This document shows positions 54,301 through 63,369 of a stretch of DNA of 64,000 bases, in pieces. The notes under the pieces are model-generated. The model had not been told where the DNA came from. It saw only the letters and a list, made by a program, of their open reading frames with translations, and searched no databases. This DNA is from Frigoribacterium sp. MEB024 (GTDB lineage: Bacteria > Actinomycetota > Actinomycetes > Actinomycetales > Microbacteriaceae): assembly GCF_000878135.1 (NCBI RefSeq), contig NZ_JXQZ01000014.1:1-64000 (forward strand), read 5' to 3'. How positions within the stretch are numbered: position 1 is the stretch's first letter; each line of letters opens with the position of its first letter. The position numbers and the translations under genes are program-made.

Positions 54301-55716
54301 CTAGAGGAACCCGAGCAGGTCGATGTCGGCGGGGCTCTGTCGGACGGTGCGGCCGAGCATGTCGTCCCACAGCTCGACGAACTGCGGCAGCGTCTTGGCG
54401 ACGACGCGGACGTCGTCGAGCTCGACGCCCTCGACCGCCAGGCCGATGATCGCCGCGGCGGTCGCCATGCGGTGGTCCTCGTAGGTGCGCCACTGGCCCG
54501 CGTGCAGCGGGGACGGCTCGATGCGCAGGCCGTCCTCGAGTTCGGTCACCGCGCCTCCGAGGGCGTTGATCTCGGCCGCCAGGGCCGCGAGGCGATCGGT
54601 CTCGTGACCGCGCAGGTGGCCGATGCCGGTGATCGTGCTGGGGCCCGACGCCAGGGCGGCGAGGGCGACGAGTGCGGGGGCGAGCTCGCCGCCGCGGGAC
54701 AGGTCGACGTCGACTCCGGGCAACGAGCCGCCGCCGACGAGGCCCACGCCGCCATCGACGGTCAGGGTGTCGCCGTCGAGCGTGACGGTCGCGCCCCAGA
54801 GCGGCAGCAGGTCGATCAGGTCGGCCCCGACCTGGGTCGTGTCGGCGGGCCAGTGCGCGATGGAGACGGTGCCGCCCGCGACCAGGGCGGCCACGAGGAA
54901 CGGTGCCGCGTTCGACAGGTCGGGTTCGATGACGACCTCGCGTCCCTCGATCGGAGTCGGCGGCACGATCCAGGTGCCGACGGCGGGCGAGGCGACCTCG
55001 ACCCCGCGCTGAGCGAGGGCGTCGACGGTCATCTCGATGTGCGGCAGGCTCGGCAGGCGTTCGCCGGTGTGGGTCAGGGTGAGGCCGCGCTCGAAGCGGG
55101 CGGCCGAGAGCAGCAGGCCCGAGACGAACTGGCTCGAGGCCGACGCGTCGATCTCGACGTCGCCGCCCTCGACCTCGCCGGTGCCGTAGAGGCTGAACGG
55201 CAGGGCGCCGCGGCCGTCGTCGTTCACCTCGACGCCGAGGGCACGGAGCGCCTCGATCGTCGTGCGCATGGGTCGCTTGCGGGCGCTGGCGTCGCCGTCG
55301 AACGTCACCGGGCCGAGGGCGAGCGCCGCGACCGGGGGCAGGAACCTCATGACCGTGCCGGCCAGGCCGCAGTCGATCGTCGCCCCGCCCTGCAGGTCGC
55401 CCGGCGTGACGACCAGGTCGGGCCCGAAGGGGGAGTCGTTGGGTAACTCGGTGACCGTCGTGCCCAGCGCCTTCAGCGCCTCGATCATCAGCGCCGTGTC
55501 GCGCGAGTGCAGCGGCAGGCGCAGCGTCGAGGGCGACGACGCCAGCGCCGAGAGCACCAGTTCGCGGTTCGTCAGCGACTTCGACCCGGGCAGGGACGAG
55601 GAGGCGCGCAACGGCCCGGAGGCGGTGGGCGCCACCCAGCGCCCCTCGTCGACCTCGGGAACCTTTCCGTCGCCGTAGGGAGAGAACTCGGGCCCGGAAT
55701 ACCTGTACACCTGCAT
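54301..55716 (-). CDS. aroA: 3-phosphoshikimate 1-carboxyvinyltransferase (EPSP synthase)
   Basis: 471 residues, normal length. It joins shikimate 3-phosphate and PEP in aromatic amino acid synthesis. Motifs: [19 protein letters not shown] near 33, [16 protein letters not shown], and [13 protein letters not shown]; the catalytic region [14 protein letters not shown] follows. ATG 55716 ([10 protein letters not shown]) chosen; TACTGT (55726-55731) lies nine bases upstream. The first codons overlap the divergent sigR promoter. [10 protein letters not shown] just before the first active-site motif derives from a motif variant. Confidence 0.95.
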   Translation of the reverse strand: MQVYRYSGPEFSPYGDGKVPEVDEGRWVAPTASGPLRASSSLPGSKSLTNRELVLSALASSPSTLRLPLHSRDTALMIEALKALGTTVTELPNDSPFGPDLVVTPGDLQGGATIDCGLAGTVMRFLPPVAALALGPVTFDGDASARKRPMRTTIEALRALGVEVNDDGRGALPFSLYGTGEVEGGDVEIDASASSQFVSGLLLSAARFERGLTLTHTGERLPSLPHIEMTVDALAQRGVEVASPAVGTWIVPPTPIEGREVVIEPDLSNAAPFLVAALVAGGTVSIAHWPADTTQVGADLIDLLPLWGATVTLDGDTLTVDGGVGLVGGGSLPGVDVDLSRGGELAPALVALAALASGPSTITGIGHLRGHETDRLAALAAEINALGGAVTELEDGLRIEPSPLHAGQWRTYEDHRMATAAAIIGLAVEGVELDDVRVVAKTLPQFVELWDDMLGRTVRQSPADIDLLGFL

Positions 55717-55721
55717 CGGTT
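55696..55721 (+). promoter_or_regulatory. SigR-type autoregulatory promoter
   Basis: GGAAT (55696-55700), exactly 18 bases, then GTT (55719-55721): the full consensus for SigR-family thiol-stress promoters. It stands in front of the sigR homologue and overlaps the start of the divergent aroA. Confidence 0.8.
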
Positions 55722-55812
55722 CACCACAGTAATGCAGCAAGAACCTGGAGGACCTGTGCCTGTCGCACTCGCACCGAGGGAAATCACCGTCGCCGAACTA
55801 GAATCGGCCCTG

Positions 55813-56502
55813 ATGAGCACCCCCGAGGGCCACGAGCCCACACCGACCGATGCCGCCGTCGAACCGACCGAGGCCGACGTCGACGCCGCCCTCGAGGCCG
55901 TCGACGCCGACGCCGTGAAGCGCGCCCTGTTCGAAGAGCAGGCGCTTCCGTTCATGGACCAGCTCTACGCCGCGGGCATGCGCATGACGCGCAACCCCGC
56001 CGACGCCAGCGACCTCGTCCAAGAGACCTTCGTCAAGGCGTACGCGGCGTTCGCGCAGTTCCAGCAGGGCACCAACCTGAAGGCCTGGCTCTACCGCATC
56101 CAGACCAACACGTTCATCAACACGTATCGCAAGAAGCAGCGCGACCCGTACCAGGGCACGATCGACGAGTTGGAAGACTGGCAGATGGGCGGCGCCGAGT
56201 CGGCGACCCGCGCCTCCGGCTCGACCCGCTCGGCCGAGGCCGAGGCGATCGACCACCTCCCCGACAGCGCCGTGAAGGACGCCCTGCAGAAGGTCCCCGA
56301 AGACTTCCGCATGGCCGTGTACTTCGCGGACGTCGAAGGCTTCTCGTACCAAGAGATCGCCGACATCATGAAGACCCCCGTGGGCACCGTGATGAGCCGC
56401 CTGCACCGCGGCCGTCGCCTGCTCCGTGAACTCCTCGCCGACTACGCGCGCGATCGTGGCATCGCCGTCCCCGTCGGCCCGTCGAAGGGCGCAAAGAAAT
56501 GA
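55813..56502 (+). CDS. sigR: SigR-type ECF sigma factor (thiol/oxidative stress)
   Basis: 229 residues from ATG 55813. Region 2 (about 40-110) has [25 protein letters not shown] and [24 protein letters not shown]; region 4 (about 160-215) has [28 protein letters not shown]. SigR drives thioredoxin, mycothiol and protease genes under disulfide stress. In-frame upstream starts exist at GTG 55756 (GGAGG four bases before) and ATG 55732, giving 19- or 27-residue extensions, reminiscent of the Streptomyces SigR long form. The inter-domain linker [13 protein letters not shown] is a motif copy. ATGA overlap with rsrA. Confidence 0.95.
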   Translation: MSTPEGHEPTPTDAAVEPTEADVDAALEAVDADAVKRALFEEQALPFMDQLYAAGMRMTRNPADASDLVQETFVKAYAAFAQFQQGTNLKAWLYRIQTNTFINTYRKKQRDPYQGTIDELEDWQMGGAESATRASGSTRSAEAEAIDHLPDSAVKDALQKVPEDFRMAVYFADVEGFSYQEIADIMKTPVGTVMSRLHRGRRLLRELLADYARDRGIAVPVGPSKGAKK

Positions 56503-56744
56503 CCGATTGCGGTTGCACCAAGGCCAAGGCCGAACTCGAGGACTACCTGCACAACGAGTTGTGCCGCGAGGACGCGGCCGACATCCGCGAGCACATGGCG
56601 AACTGCGGCGACTGCTCGGGCGAGCACAAGGTCGGCGTCGTGCTGACCGAGGCCGTCCAGCGCGCCTGCCGCGAGACGGCACCCGAAGACCTGCGGGCGA
56701 CCGTCCTGGCACGGTTGCGCGAGCTGCAGTCGGCGCACCGCTAG
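56499..56744 (+). CDS. rsrA: Redox-sensing zinc anti-sigma factor RsrA
   Basis: 81 residues. The ZAS motif HMANCGDC gives His 32, Cys 36 and Cys 39; Cys 4, 6 and 22 are further candidates for the fourth ligand and disulfide switch. Reduced, zinc-bound RsrA holds SigR inactive; oxidation frees it. ATGA overlap with sigR ensures matched synthesis. Confidence 0.95.
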   Translation: MTDCGCTKAKAELEDYLHNELCREDAADIREHMANCGDCSGEHKVGVVLTEAVQRACRETAPEDLRATVLARLRELQSAHR

Positions 56745-56792
56745 TCGTCGCGCTCCGTGCCGAGCCGGTCGTCACATGACGAACGGCTGCGC

Positions 56793-56798
56793 TAGCGT
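56793..56798 (+). promoter_or_regulatory. -10 element of a leaderless promoter
   Basis: TAGCGT, six bases before the ATG of the GNAT gene at 56805. Confidence 0.5.
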
Positions 56799-56804
56799 CG
56801 AGGC

Positions 56805-57245
56805 ATGACCGCAACGGTGCAGCCCCTCGGCATCCCGACCACCAGCGACCTCGACGACCTCGTGTCGTTGATCGGCCTGCTCGGCTACGCGCTCGACGCG
56901 GACGTCCTCTCGCGGCGGCTGGCACGGCTGACTGCCGACGCGGGGCACGAGACCTGGGTCGTGCGGGGCGACGACGGGCGCATCACGGCCGTGGCAGGCG
57001 GTCACGTCGTGTGGGCCTACAACGACGATGCGCCGACGGCTGAGCTGCTGCTGCTCGTGGTGTCGGCCGAGGCGCGCCGCGACGGCGTGGGGTCGTACCT
57101 GCTCGGCCACTTCGAGTCGTGGGCCCGGGGGCACCAGGCGCGCGTGCTGAACGCGGTCTCGGCTGCCGCGACCGACTCGGCCAACCGCTTCTACCGCAAG
57201 CGTGGTTACCACGAGGCCGGCGTCCGCTACTCGAAGCTCGTCTGA
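56805..57245 (+). CDS. GNAT-family N-acetyltransferase
   Basis: 146 residues. The acetyl-CoA-binding motif A is LLLLVVSAEARRDGVGSYLLGHFESWA (about 83-109), and ATDSANRFYRKRGYHEAG is the C-terminal GNAT motif. Substrate unknown. Start fixed by the ATG directly after a leaderless-type -10. Confidence 0.85.
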   Translation: MTATVQPLGIPTTSDLDDLVSLIGLLGYALDADVLSRRLARLTADAGHETWVVRGDDGRITAVAGGHVVWAYNDDAPTAELLLLVVSAEARRDGVGSYLLGHFESWARGHQARVLNAVSAAATDSANRFYRKRGYHEAGVRYSKLV

Positions 57246-57306
57246 CCGCCGCGGCTTCCCGCCGCCGAGACGGCGGCGTCATCGTCGGCTGAACCTGCCG
57301 CCGGCG

Positions 57307-57710
57307 GTCGGCAACTCAGGACTCACGGTGCGCTGAACCCGCGAAGACGCCAAGAGGGGCACGTACTCCTCAGTCGCCGAGGACGGACCCCCGTGGCCGC
57401 TGATGTCGCAGGTCGCGCGTCGCCTGTCGCCTGTCGCGCGTTCTGGATGGTGTGTCGGGTGTCGCGGTCGGCAATTCCTGGCCGGTGTCGCGCAGCGGTC
57501 TGAGCGGTCTGAGCGGTGTTGAGCGCACAGGAGTCCTGAGTTGCCGACGGCGGGCCGGGGCCGGAGCGGCGGGGTCCGGGTTCTGCTCGACCACGGGCGT
57601 GGGAGCCGACAGCGTGAGGTGTGGGCGGGCCGGTGTCGGCAACTCAGGAGAACGGTCGCGAATCAGGCGGCTGGCGCGCGGCGAGGCGACAGGAGTCCTG
57701 AGTTGCCGAC
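57307..57710. repeat. Cluster of 18-bp inverted repeats
   Basis: GTCGGCAACTCAGGACTC occurs at 57307-57324, its exact complement at 57531-57548 and 57693-57710, a 15-base copy at 57635-57649 and a diverged one at 57467-57481. They form two inverted pairs. Between them are short tandem runs (GGTCTGAGC doubled near 57500, CTGTCGC doubled near 57424). No ORF with family features is present in this 630-base gap. Confidence 0.8.
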
Positions 57711-57793
57711 GTGCGACGGGCGACGTGCGACGTCGGCGACGTGCGACGTGCGACGTGTGACGTCGGCGACGGAGACGAGGGACGAGGGACGAG
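57709..57793. repeat. Low-complexity tandem tract
   Basis: Runs of CGACGTG/GACGTGC units (57709-57770) followed by GACGAGG three times (57774-57793). It directly follows the inverted-repeat cluster and precedes the kgd terminator. Confidence 0.7.
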
Positions 57794-57816
57794 GCGGAAC
57801 GATCGGACACGCGAGA

Positions 57817-57858
57817 CGACCGTGGCCGCGCCCCCGGCAGGAGGCACGGCCACGGTCG
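57817..57858. terminator. kgd terminator
   Basis: CGACCGTGGCCG (57817-57828) and CGGCCACGGTCG (57847-57858), 12 perfect pairs; the loop contains a motif variant GGAGGCACGG. It is 17 bases past the kgd stop on the minus strand. Confidence 0.75.
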
Positions 57859-57875
57859 AGCGGGCAGGCGACCGT

Positions 57876-60800
57876 CTAGAGGTCGAGCGCCTCGGCGATC
57901 AGGGTCGCCTGCTGCGCGGCGCTCGCCTTGTTCGACCCGGCGGCCGGCGAAGCCGACGCGGGACGCGACGCGACGCGGATCTGTCGGTCGAGGTGCTTCT
58001 GCAGCTCGAGCACGACGAACGGCCACGCGCCCTGGTTCTCGGGCTCTTCTTGCGCCCAGACCAGCTCGGCGGATGGGTAGCGGTCGAGCACGCGGCGGAT
58101 CTCGTCGAGCGGCAGCGGGTAGAGCTGCTCGAGGCGGACCAGCGCGACGTCGTTCTGGACGCCCCGCTTGTCGAGCTCGGACGAGAGGTCGTAGTGGATC
58201 TTGCCGCTGTGCAGGACGACGCGCTTCGTCGACTCGGGTTCGGACACCCGCGTGCAGTCGAGCACCGGCTCGAAGCGACCCGAGGTGAAGGCGTCGACCC
58301 CGCTGGTCGCCCCGCGCAGCCGCAGCATGGCCTTCGGCGTGAAGACCACGAGCGGACGACGCGGGCGGGCGTAGGCCTGACGGCGCAGCAGGTGGAAGTA
58401 CGACGCGGGCGTCGACGGCCGGGCGATCGTCATGTTGTCCTCGGCACAGAGCTGCAGGAAGCGTTCGATGCGGGCGGACGAGTGGTCGGGGCCCTGACCC
58501 TCGTAGCCGTGCGGCAACAGGAGCACGACGCTCGAACGTTGTCCCCATTTCTGCTCGGCCGACGAGATGAACTCGTCGATGACGGTCTGGGCGCCGTTGC
58601 TGAAGTCGCCGAACTGGGCTTCCCACAACACGAGTGCGTCGGCCCGTTCGACCGAGTAGCCGTACTCGAAGGCCATGGCCGCGTACTCGCTGAGCAGCGA
58701 GTCGTAGATCCAGAGCTTCGCCTGGTTGTCGGCGATGTTCTGCAGCGGCAGCCACTCCTGGCCGTTCTCACGGTCGTGCAGCACCGAGTGCCGTTGCACG
58801 AAGGTGCCGCGACGGCTGTCCTGACCGGCGAGGCGCACGGGCGTGCCCTCGGTCAGCAACGAGCCGAAGGCGAGCAACTCGGCGAAGGCCCAGTCGATGC
58901 CGCCGTTGCGGCTCATGTCGACGCGCTTCTTCAGCAGTTGCTGCAGCTTCGGGTGCACCGAGAACCCGGCCGGCGGGTTGTCGTGCGCGTCCCCGATGTC
59001 GTGCACGAGCTCGAGCGAGACCCCCGTGGTCTCGGGCTCGCCCCGGGCGTCGTCCTGCTGGGCGACGGGACGCTCCAGGTCGGCGACGTCGCCGTCGTCG
59101 CTCGTGACGACCGGGATCGACCCGGTCTGGGCGGCGTGCGTCTCGGCGAAGGCGCGCTCGAGGCGCTCCTGGAAGTCGCGGTGGGCGCCGTCGTACTCGT
59201 CTTGCGTGATGTCGCCTCGACCGACGAGGGCCTCGGTGTAGAGGGTGCGCACCGAGCGCTTCTGCTCGATGAGGTTGTACATCAGCGGCTGGGTCATCGA
59301 GGGGTCGTCGCCCTCGTTGTGGCCGCGTCGGCGGTAGCAGACGAGGTCGATGACGATGTCGCGCTTGAACTGCTGACGGTACGAGAACGCGAGCTCGGCG
59401 ACGCGGGCCACGGCCTCGGGGTCGTCGCCGTTCACGTGGAAGATCGGCGCCTGGATCGTCTTGGCGACGTCGGTGGAGTACACCGAGGTGCGCGACTCGG
59501 ACGGCGGCGTCGTGAAGCCCACCTGGTTGTTGATGACGATGTGGATGGTGCCGCCGACGCGGTAACCGCGCAGCTGCGACATCTGCAGCGTCTCGACCAC
59601 GACGCCCTGACCGGCCATGGCCGCGTCGCCGTGGATCAGGATGGGCAGCGTGCTGAAGGCGCCGGTCGTCCCGCGGTCTTGCTTGGCGCGCACGATGCCC
59701 TCGAGCACGCCGTCACCGGCCTCGAGGTGCGACGGGTTCGCGGCCAGGTACACCGGGATGGTCTCGCCGACGGCGCTCGTGAACTCGCCCTCGGTGCCGA
59801 GGTGGTACTTGACGTCGCCCGAGCCCTGGACCGTCTTGGGGTCTTGCGTGCCCTCGAACTCGCGGAAGATCTGACCGTAGGTCTTGCCGGCGATGTTCGT
59901 CAGCACGTTCAGGCGCCCGCGGTGGGCCATGCCGATCGCGACCTCGTCGAGGCCTTCGCGGGCGGCGTGCTGCATGACCGTGTCGAGCAGCGAGATCGTG
60001 GACTCGCCGCCCTCGAGGCTGAAGCGCTTCTGGCCGACGTACTTCGTCTGCAGGAAGGTCTCGAAGGCCTCGGCCTCGTTGAGCTTCGCGAGGATGCGCA
60101 TCTGCTCGTCGTGCGAGGGCTTCGTGTAGGGCACCTCGAGGTGGTCCTGGATCCACTTGCGCTGTGCCGGGTCCTGGATGTGCATGTACTCGACGCCGAT
60201 GGTGCGGCAGTACGAGTCGCGCAGGATGCCGAGGATGTCGCGCAGCAGGGCATGGGTGCGGCCGCCCAGGCCGCCGGTGACGAATTCGCGGTCGAGGTCC
60301 CAGAAGGTGAGCCCGTGGCTCTCGATCGCGAGGTCGGGGTGCGTCCGCTGGCGGTACTCGAGCGGGTCGATGTCGGCCATCAGGTGGCCGCGCACGCGGT
60401 AGCTGTTGATCAGCTCTTGCACGCGGGCCGTCTTGCTGACGCGCTCGGCCAGGTTGACGTTGATGTCGGCGTTCCAGTGGATCGGCTCGTACGGGATGCG
60501 CAGCGCCGCGAAGATGTCCTCGTAGAAGCCGCGCTGCCCGATCAGCAGCTCGTGCACCTTCTTGAGGAACTCTCCCGAGCCCGCCCCCTGGATGACCCGG
60601 TGGTCGTAGGTGCTGGTCAGCGTGATGGTCTTGCCGATGCCCAACTCGACCAGGGTCTTCGAGGCCGAGCCCTGGAACTCGGCCGGGTAGTCGAGCGCAC
60701 CGGCGCCGATGATGGCCCCCGCGCCCTTCATCAGACGGGGCACGCTGTGCACGGTGCCGATGCCACCGGGGTTGGTCAGCGAGATCGTGTTGCCCTGGAA

Positions 60801-61649
60801 GTCGGCGGCCGCGAGTTTGTTGTCGCGGGCCCGCTTGACGATGTCCTCGTAGGCGGTCAGGAACTCGCCGAAGTGCATCTCTTCGGCCTTCTTGATGCCG
60901 GGCACGAGCAGGGCACGGGTACCGTCGGGCTTCGGGATGTCGATCGCGAGGCCGAGGTTGACGTGCGCCGGCGTGACGACCGACGGCTTGCCGTCGACCT
61001 CGTCGTAGTAGACGTTCTGGCTGGGGAACTCTTTCAGGGCCTGCACCAGGGCCCAACCGATGAGGTGGGTGAACGACACCTTGCCGCCGCGGGCACGCTT
61101 GAGGTGGTTGTTGATGACGATGCGGTTGTCGATCATCAGCTTCGCCGGGATCGTGCGGACGCTCGTCGCGGTGGGCACGGTGAGGCTGGCGTCCATGTTC
61201 GTGGCGAGCGACTTGGCCATGCCGCGCAGGGGCGAGACGACGTTCTCGGCCTCGGGCGTGGGCTGCTCGCCGGGGGTCGTGGGCTTCGCCTTGGCCTTGT
61301 CGGGCACCTGGGCCGGGATCGGCTTCGCCGCCGGCTCGACCGAGGTGGTGCGCGCGGCGGCCTTCTGACCGGCGGCGGCAGCAGCGGCGGGTGCCGGGGC
61401 CCCGGCCGCCGGAGCGGCACCGGAGGACGCAGGAGGCGCGGGCGCGGTCTCGACGGACGGTGCGGCGGGCGACGTGGGCGCGGACCCGCTCTCGGGCGGC
61501 GTGTAGGCCTCGAGGATCGGCCACCACGACTCGTCGACCGAGTTCTTGTCGACCACCCACTGCTCGTAGAGCTCGTCGACGAGCCACTCGTTGGCCCCGA
61601 ACTCGGCTGCAGCGCCGTCGTCAGTTGTACCGGTCACGTGGCTTGACAC
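57876..61649 (-). CDS. kgd: Multifunctional 2-oxoglutarate dehydrogenase E1o/E2o (Kgd/OdhA type)
   Basis: 1257 residues. After a short N-terminal segment (NEWLVDELYEQWV) and an Ala/Pro linker (about 50-130) comes the E2 succinyltransferase catalytic domain (about 135-360; IDNRIVINNHLKRA; the DHRVIQGAGSG motif), then the thiamine-diphosphate E1 domain with GDAAMAGQG near 670 and VINNQVGFTT. No lipoyl domain is present, as in all actinobacterial OdhA/Kgd. It runs the oxoglutarate step of the TCA cycle with E2p and Lpd. GTG 61649 (VSSHVTG) is chosen; GTG 61637 is possible. PAPPASSG in the linker is a motif copy. Confidence 0.96.
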   Translation of the reverse strand: MSSHVTGTTDDGAAAEFGANEWLVDELYEQWVVDKNSVDESWWPILEAYTPPESGSAPTSPAAPSVETAPAPPASSGAAPAAGAPAPAAAAAAGQKAAARTTSVEPAAKPIPAQVPDKAKAKPTTPGEQPTPEAENVVSPLRGMAKSLATNMDASLTVPTATSVRTIPAKLMIDNRIVINNHLKRARGGKVSFTHLIGWALVQALKEFPSQNVYYDEVDGKPSVVTPAHVNLGLAIDIPKPDGTRALLVPGIKKAEEMHFGEFLTAYEDIVKRARDNKLAAADFQGNTISLTNPGGIGTVHSVPRLMKGAGAIIGAGALDYPAEFQGSASKTLVELGIGKTITLTSTYDHRVIQGAGSGEFLKKVHELLIGQRGFYEDIFAALRIPYEPIHWNADINVNLAERVSKTARVQELINSYRVRGHLMADIDPLEYRQRTHPDLAIESHGLTFWDLDREFVTGGLGGRTHALLRDILGILRDSYCRTIGVEYMHIQDPAQRKWIQDHLEVPYTKPSHDEQMRILAKLNEAEAFETFLQTKYVGQKRFSLEGGESTISLLDTVMQHAAREGLDEVAIGMAHRGRLNVLTNIAGKTYGQIFREFEGTQDPKTVQGSGDVKYHLGTEGEFTSAVGETIPVYLAANPSHLEAGDGVLEGIVRAKQDRGTTGAFSTLPILIHGDAAMAGQGVVVETLQMSQLRGYRVGGTIHIVINNQVGFTTPPSESRTSVYSTDVAKTIQAPIFHVNGDDPEAVARVAELAFSYRQQFKRDIVIDLVCYRRRGHNEGDDPSMTQPLMYNLIEQKRSVRTLYTEALVGRGDITQDEYDGAHRDFQERLERAFAETHAAQTGSIPVVTSDDGDVADLERPVAQQDDARGEPETTGVSLELVHDIGDAHDNPPAGFSVHPKLQQLLKKRVDMSRNGGIDWAFAELLAFGSLLTEGTPVRLAGQDSRRGTFVQRHSVLHDRENGQEWLPLQNIADNQAKLWIYDSLLSEYAAMAFEYGYSVERADALVLWEAQFGDFSNGAQTVIDEFISSAEQKWGQRSSVVLLLPHGYEGQGPDHSSARIERFLQLCAEDNMTIARPSTPASYFHLLRRQAYARPRRPLVVFTPKAMLRLRGATSGVDAFTSGRFEPVLDCTRVSEPESTKRVVLHSGKIHYDLSSELDKRGVQNDVALVRLEQLYPLPLDEIRRVLDRYPSAELVWAQEEPENQGAWPFVVLELQKHLDRQIRVASRPASASPAAGSNKASAAQQATLIAEALDL

Positions 61650-61759
61650 AGCCGATCGCCCACTCTCCGTTGATTGTTGATCAGTGCGTGGGCTGCGACG
61701 CCCACCTCTGCCAGCTTAAGCGCAAACGGCCGGTCCTCGGCGGGACGACTCACAGGGAT

Positions 61760-61765
61760 TACCGT
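61760..61765 (+). promoter_or_regulatory. -10 element of the guaB1 leaderless promoter
   Basis: TACCGT, six bases before the ATG at 61772. Confidence 0.5.
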
Positions 61766-61771
61766 GGACCC

Positions 61772-63208
61772 ATGCGGTTCTACGAGACGACCCCCACGCA
61801 CGATCTGACCTACTCCGACGTGTTCCTCGTCCCGAGCCGGTCGTCGATCACCAGCAGGCTCGACGTGTCCCTCGCCCCGGGCGACGGCACGGGGGCCACG
61901 ATCCCGATCGTGTCGGCCAACATGAACTCGGTCACGGGCCCTCGCCTGGCGGCGACCCTGGCCCGTCGCGGCGGGCTCGGCGTGCTGCCGCAGGACATGC
62001 ACCTGCAAGACCTCGACGCCGCCATCCGCTGGGTCAAGGCCCAGCCCGTCGACTACGACACGCCCTACTCGCTCGACGCGGGGCAGACCGTCGAGCAGGC
62101 GCTGTCGGTCGTCCCGGCCGTCGAGGGCCACGGCATCGTCCTGCACGACGGCACGGGGGCCTACCTCGGCTGCATCGCCACCTCCCGTCTGGCCACGGCC
62201 CCGCGGGACGCGGTGCTCGGCGACCTGCTGCACGGCGCCCTGACCTCCCTCGACGCGGACGACGTCGACAGCCCGCGCGACGCGTTCGACCGCATGGTGG
62301 CGGCCGACATCCACTTCGCCCCCGTGCTGCGGCACGGTCGGGTCGTCGGCACGGTGAGCCGCAAGAGCGCGCTGCGGTCGACGATCTACCAGCCCGCCGT
62401 CGACGCCGACGGCCGGCTCCGCGTCGCCGCGGCGGTCGGCATCAACGGCGACGTCGCGGGCAAGGCGAAGGCCCTCGCCGCGGCAGGCGTCGACGTCCTC
62501 GTGATCGACACGGCGCACGGCGACCAGGACGGCATGATCCGGGCCGTCCAGGCGGTGTCCGCCCTCGACCTGGGCCTGCCGATCGTCGCGGGCAACGTCG
62601 TCACCGAAGAGGCCGTGAGGCACCTCGTCGCCGCGGGCGCGTCCATCGTCAAGGTGGGCGTCGGGCCGGGTGCCATGTGCACCACGCGCATGATGACCGC
62701 CGTCGGTCGTCCCCAGTTCTCGGCCGTGCTCGAGACGGCGGCGACCGCCCGTGCCCTCGGGGCGCACGTCTGGGCCGACGGCGGCGTGCGCTACCCGCGC
62801 GACGTGGCGCTCGCCCTCGCGGCGGGCGCGTCATCGGTGATGATCGGCTCGTGGTTCGCCGGCACCATCGAGGCTCCGGGCGAGCTCGCGAGCGACGAGC
62901 GAGGCCTCTACAAAGAGAGCTGGGGCATGGCGTCGACCAAGGCCGTGCGCGGTCGCTTCGAGCGCCTCGACCCGTACGAGCTGGCCCGCAAGACGCTCTT
63001 CGCCGAGGGCATCTCGTCGTCGAAGATCTACCTCGACCCGCTGCGTCCCGGCGTCGAGGACCTCCTCGACATGATCACGTCGGGCGTCCGCAGCTCGTTC
63101 ACCTACGCCGGGGCGACGTCGGTCCCCGAGTTCGCCGAGCGTGCGCTCGTCGGCGTCCAGTCGGCGGCCGGGTACGAAGAGGGCAAGGCGCTCCCCGTCA
63201 GCTGGTGA
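61772..63208 (+). CDS. guaB1: GuaB1-family IMP dehydrogenase-related protein (GMP reductase)
   Basis: 478 residues. TIM barrel of the IMPDH/GMPR type with a CBS pair inserted at about 95-200. The catalytic Cys is C303 in GPGAMCTTRMMTAVGRPQ; NAD/IMP loops ADGGVRYPRDVALALAAGA and SKIYLDPLRPG follow. Actinobacterial GuaB1 proteins have been shown to act as GMP reductases in purine salvage rather than as IMPDH. ATG follows a leaderless -10. Confidence 0.92.
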   Translation: MRFYETTPTHDLTYSDVFLVPSRSSITSRLDVSLAPGDGTGATIPIVSANMNSVTGPRLAATLARRGGLGVLPQDMHLQDLDAAIRWVKAQPVDYDTPYSLDAGQTVEQALSVVPAVEGHGIVLHDGTGAYLGCIATSRLATAPRDAVLGDLLHGALTSLDADDVDSPRDAFDRMVAADIHFAPVLRHGRVVGTVSRKSALRSTIYQPAVDADGRLRVAAAVGINGDVAGKAKALAAAGVDVLVIDTAHGDQDGMIRAVQAVSALDLGLPIVAGNVVTEEAVRHLVAAGASIVKVGVGPGAMCTTRMMTAVGRPQFSAVLETAATARALGAHVWADGGVRYPRDVALALAAGASSVMIGSWFAGTIEAPGELASDERGLYKESWGMASTKAVRGRFERLDPYELARKTLFAEGISSSKIYLDPLRPGVEDLLDMITSGVRSSFTYAGATSVPEFAERALVGVQSAAGYEEGKALPVSW

Positions 63209-63264
63209 GACGGGGCCGAGATCGCGCGACGGGAACCGTCCCGGTGCCGTAAGATCGCCCGTCT

Positions 63265-63369
63265 ATGGATGACCCTCCGTCTCAGACGACCGCACCCTCC
63301 CACCATCTCGCGCCGTGCCTCCTGACCACGGGCCCTTCGGCCGCCGAGCGGGGTGACTCCGCCCGGTGA
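63265..63369 (+). CDS. 34-codon upstream ORF coupled to the CNNM gene
   Basis: ATG 63265 shortly after TAAGAT (63250-63255); it encodes MDDPPSQTTAPSHH... and stops at 63367-63369, overlapping the GTG at 63366. Proline-rich leader peptides upstream of magnesium transport genes are known to control them by ribosome stalling; whether this one does is inference. Confidence 0.4.
   Translation: MDDPPSQTTAPSHHLAPCLLTTGPSAAERGDSAR

Noticed and set aside
57370-57870. A protein gene in the 57246-57875 gap
   Set aside because: The open frames are made of the inverted and tandem repeats read through, giving Arg/Pro/Thr-rich sequence with no ribosome-binding site.
57711-61646. A 1311-codon plus-strand frame opposite kgd
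   Set aside because: Exact antisense shadow of kgd with no recognisable domain.
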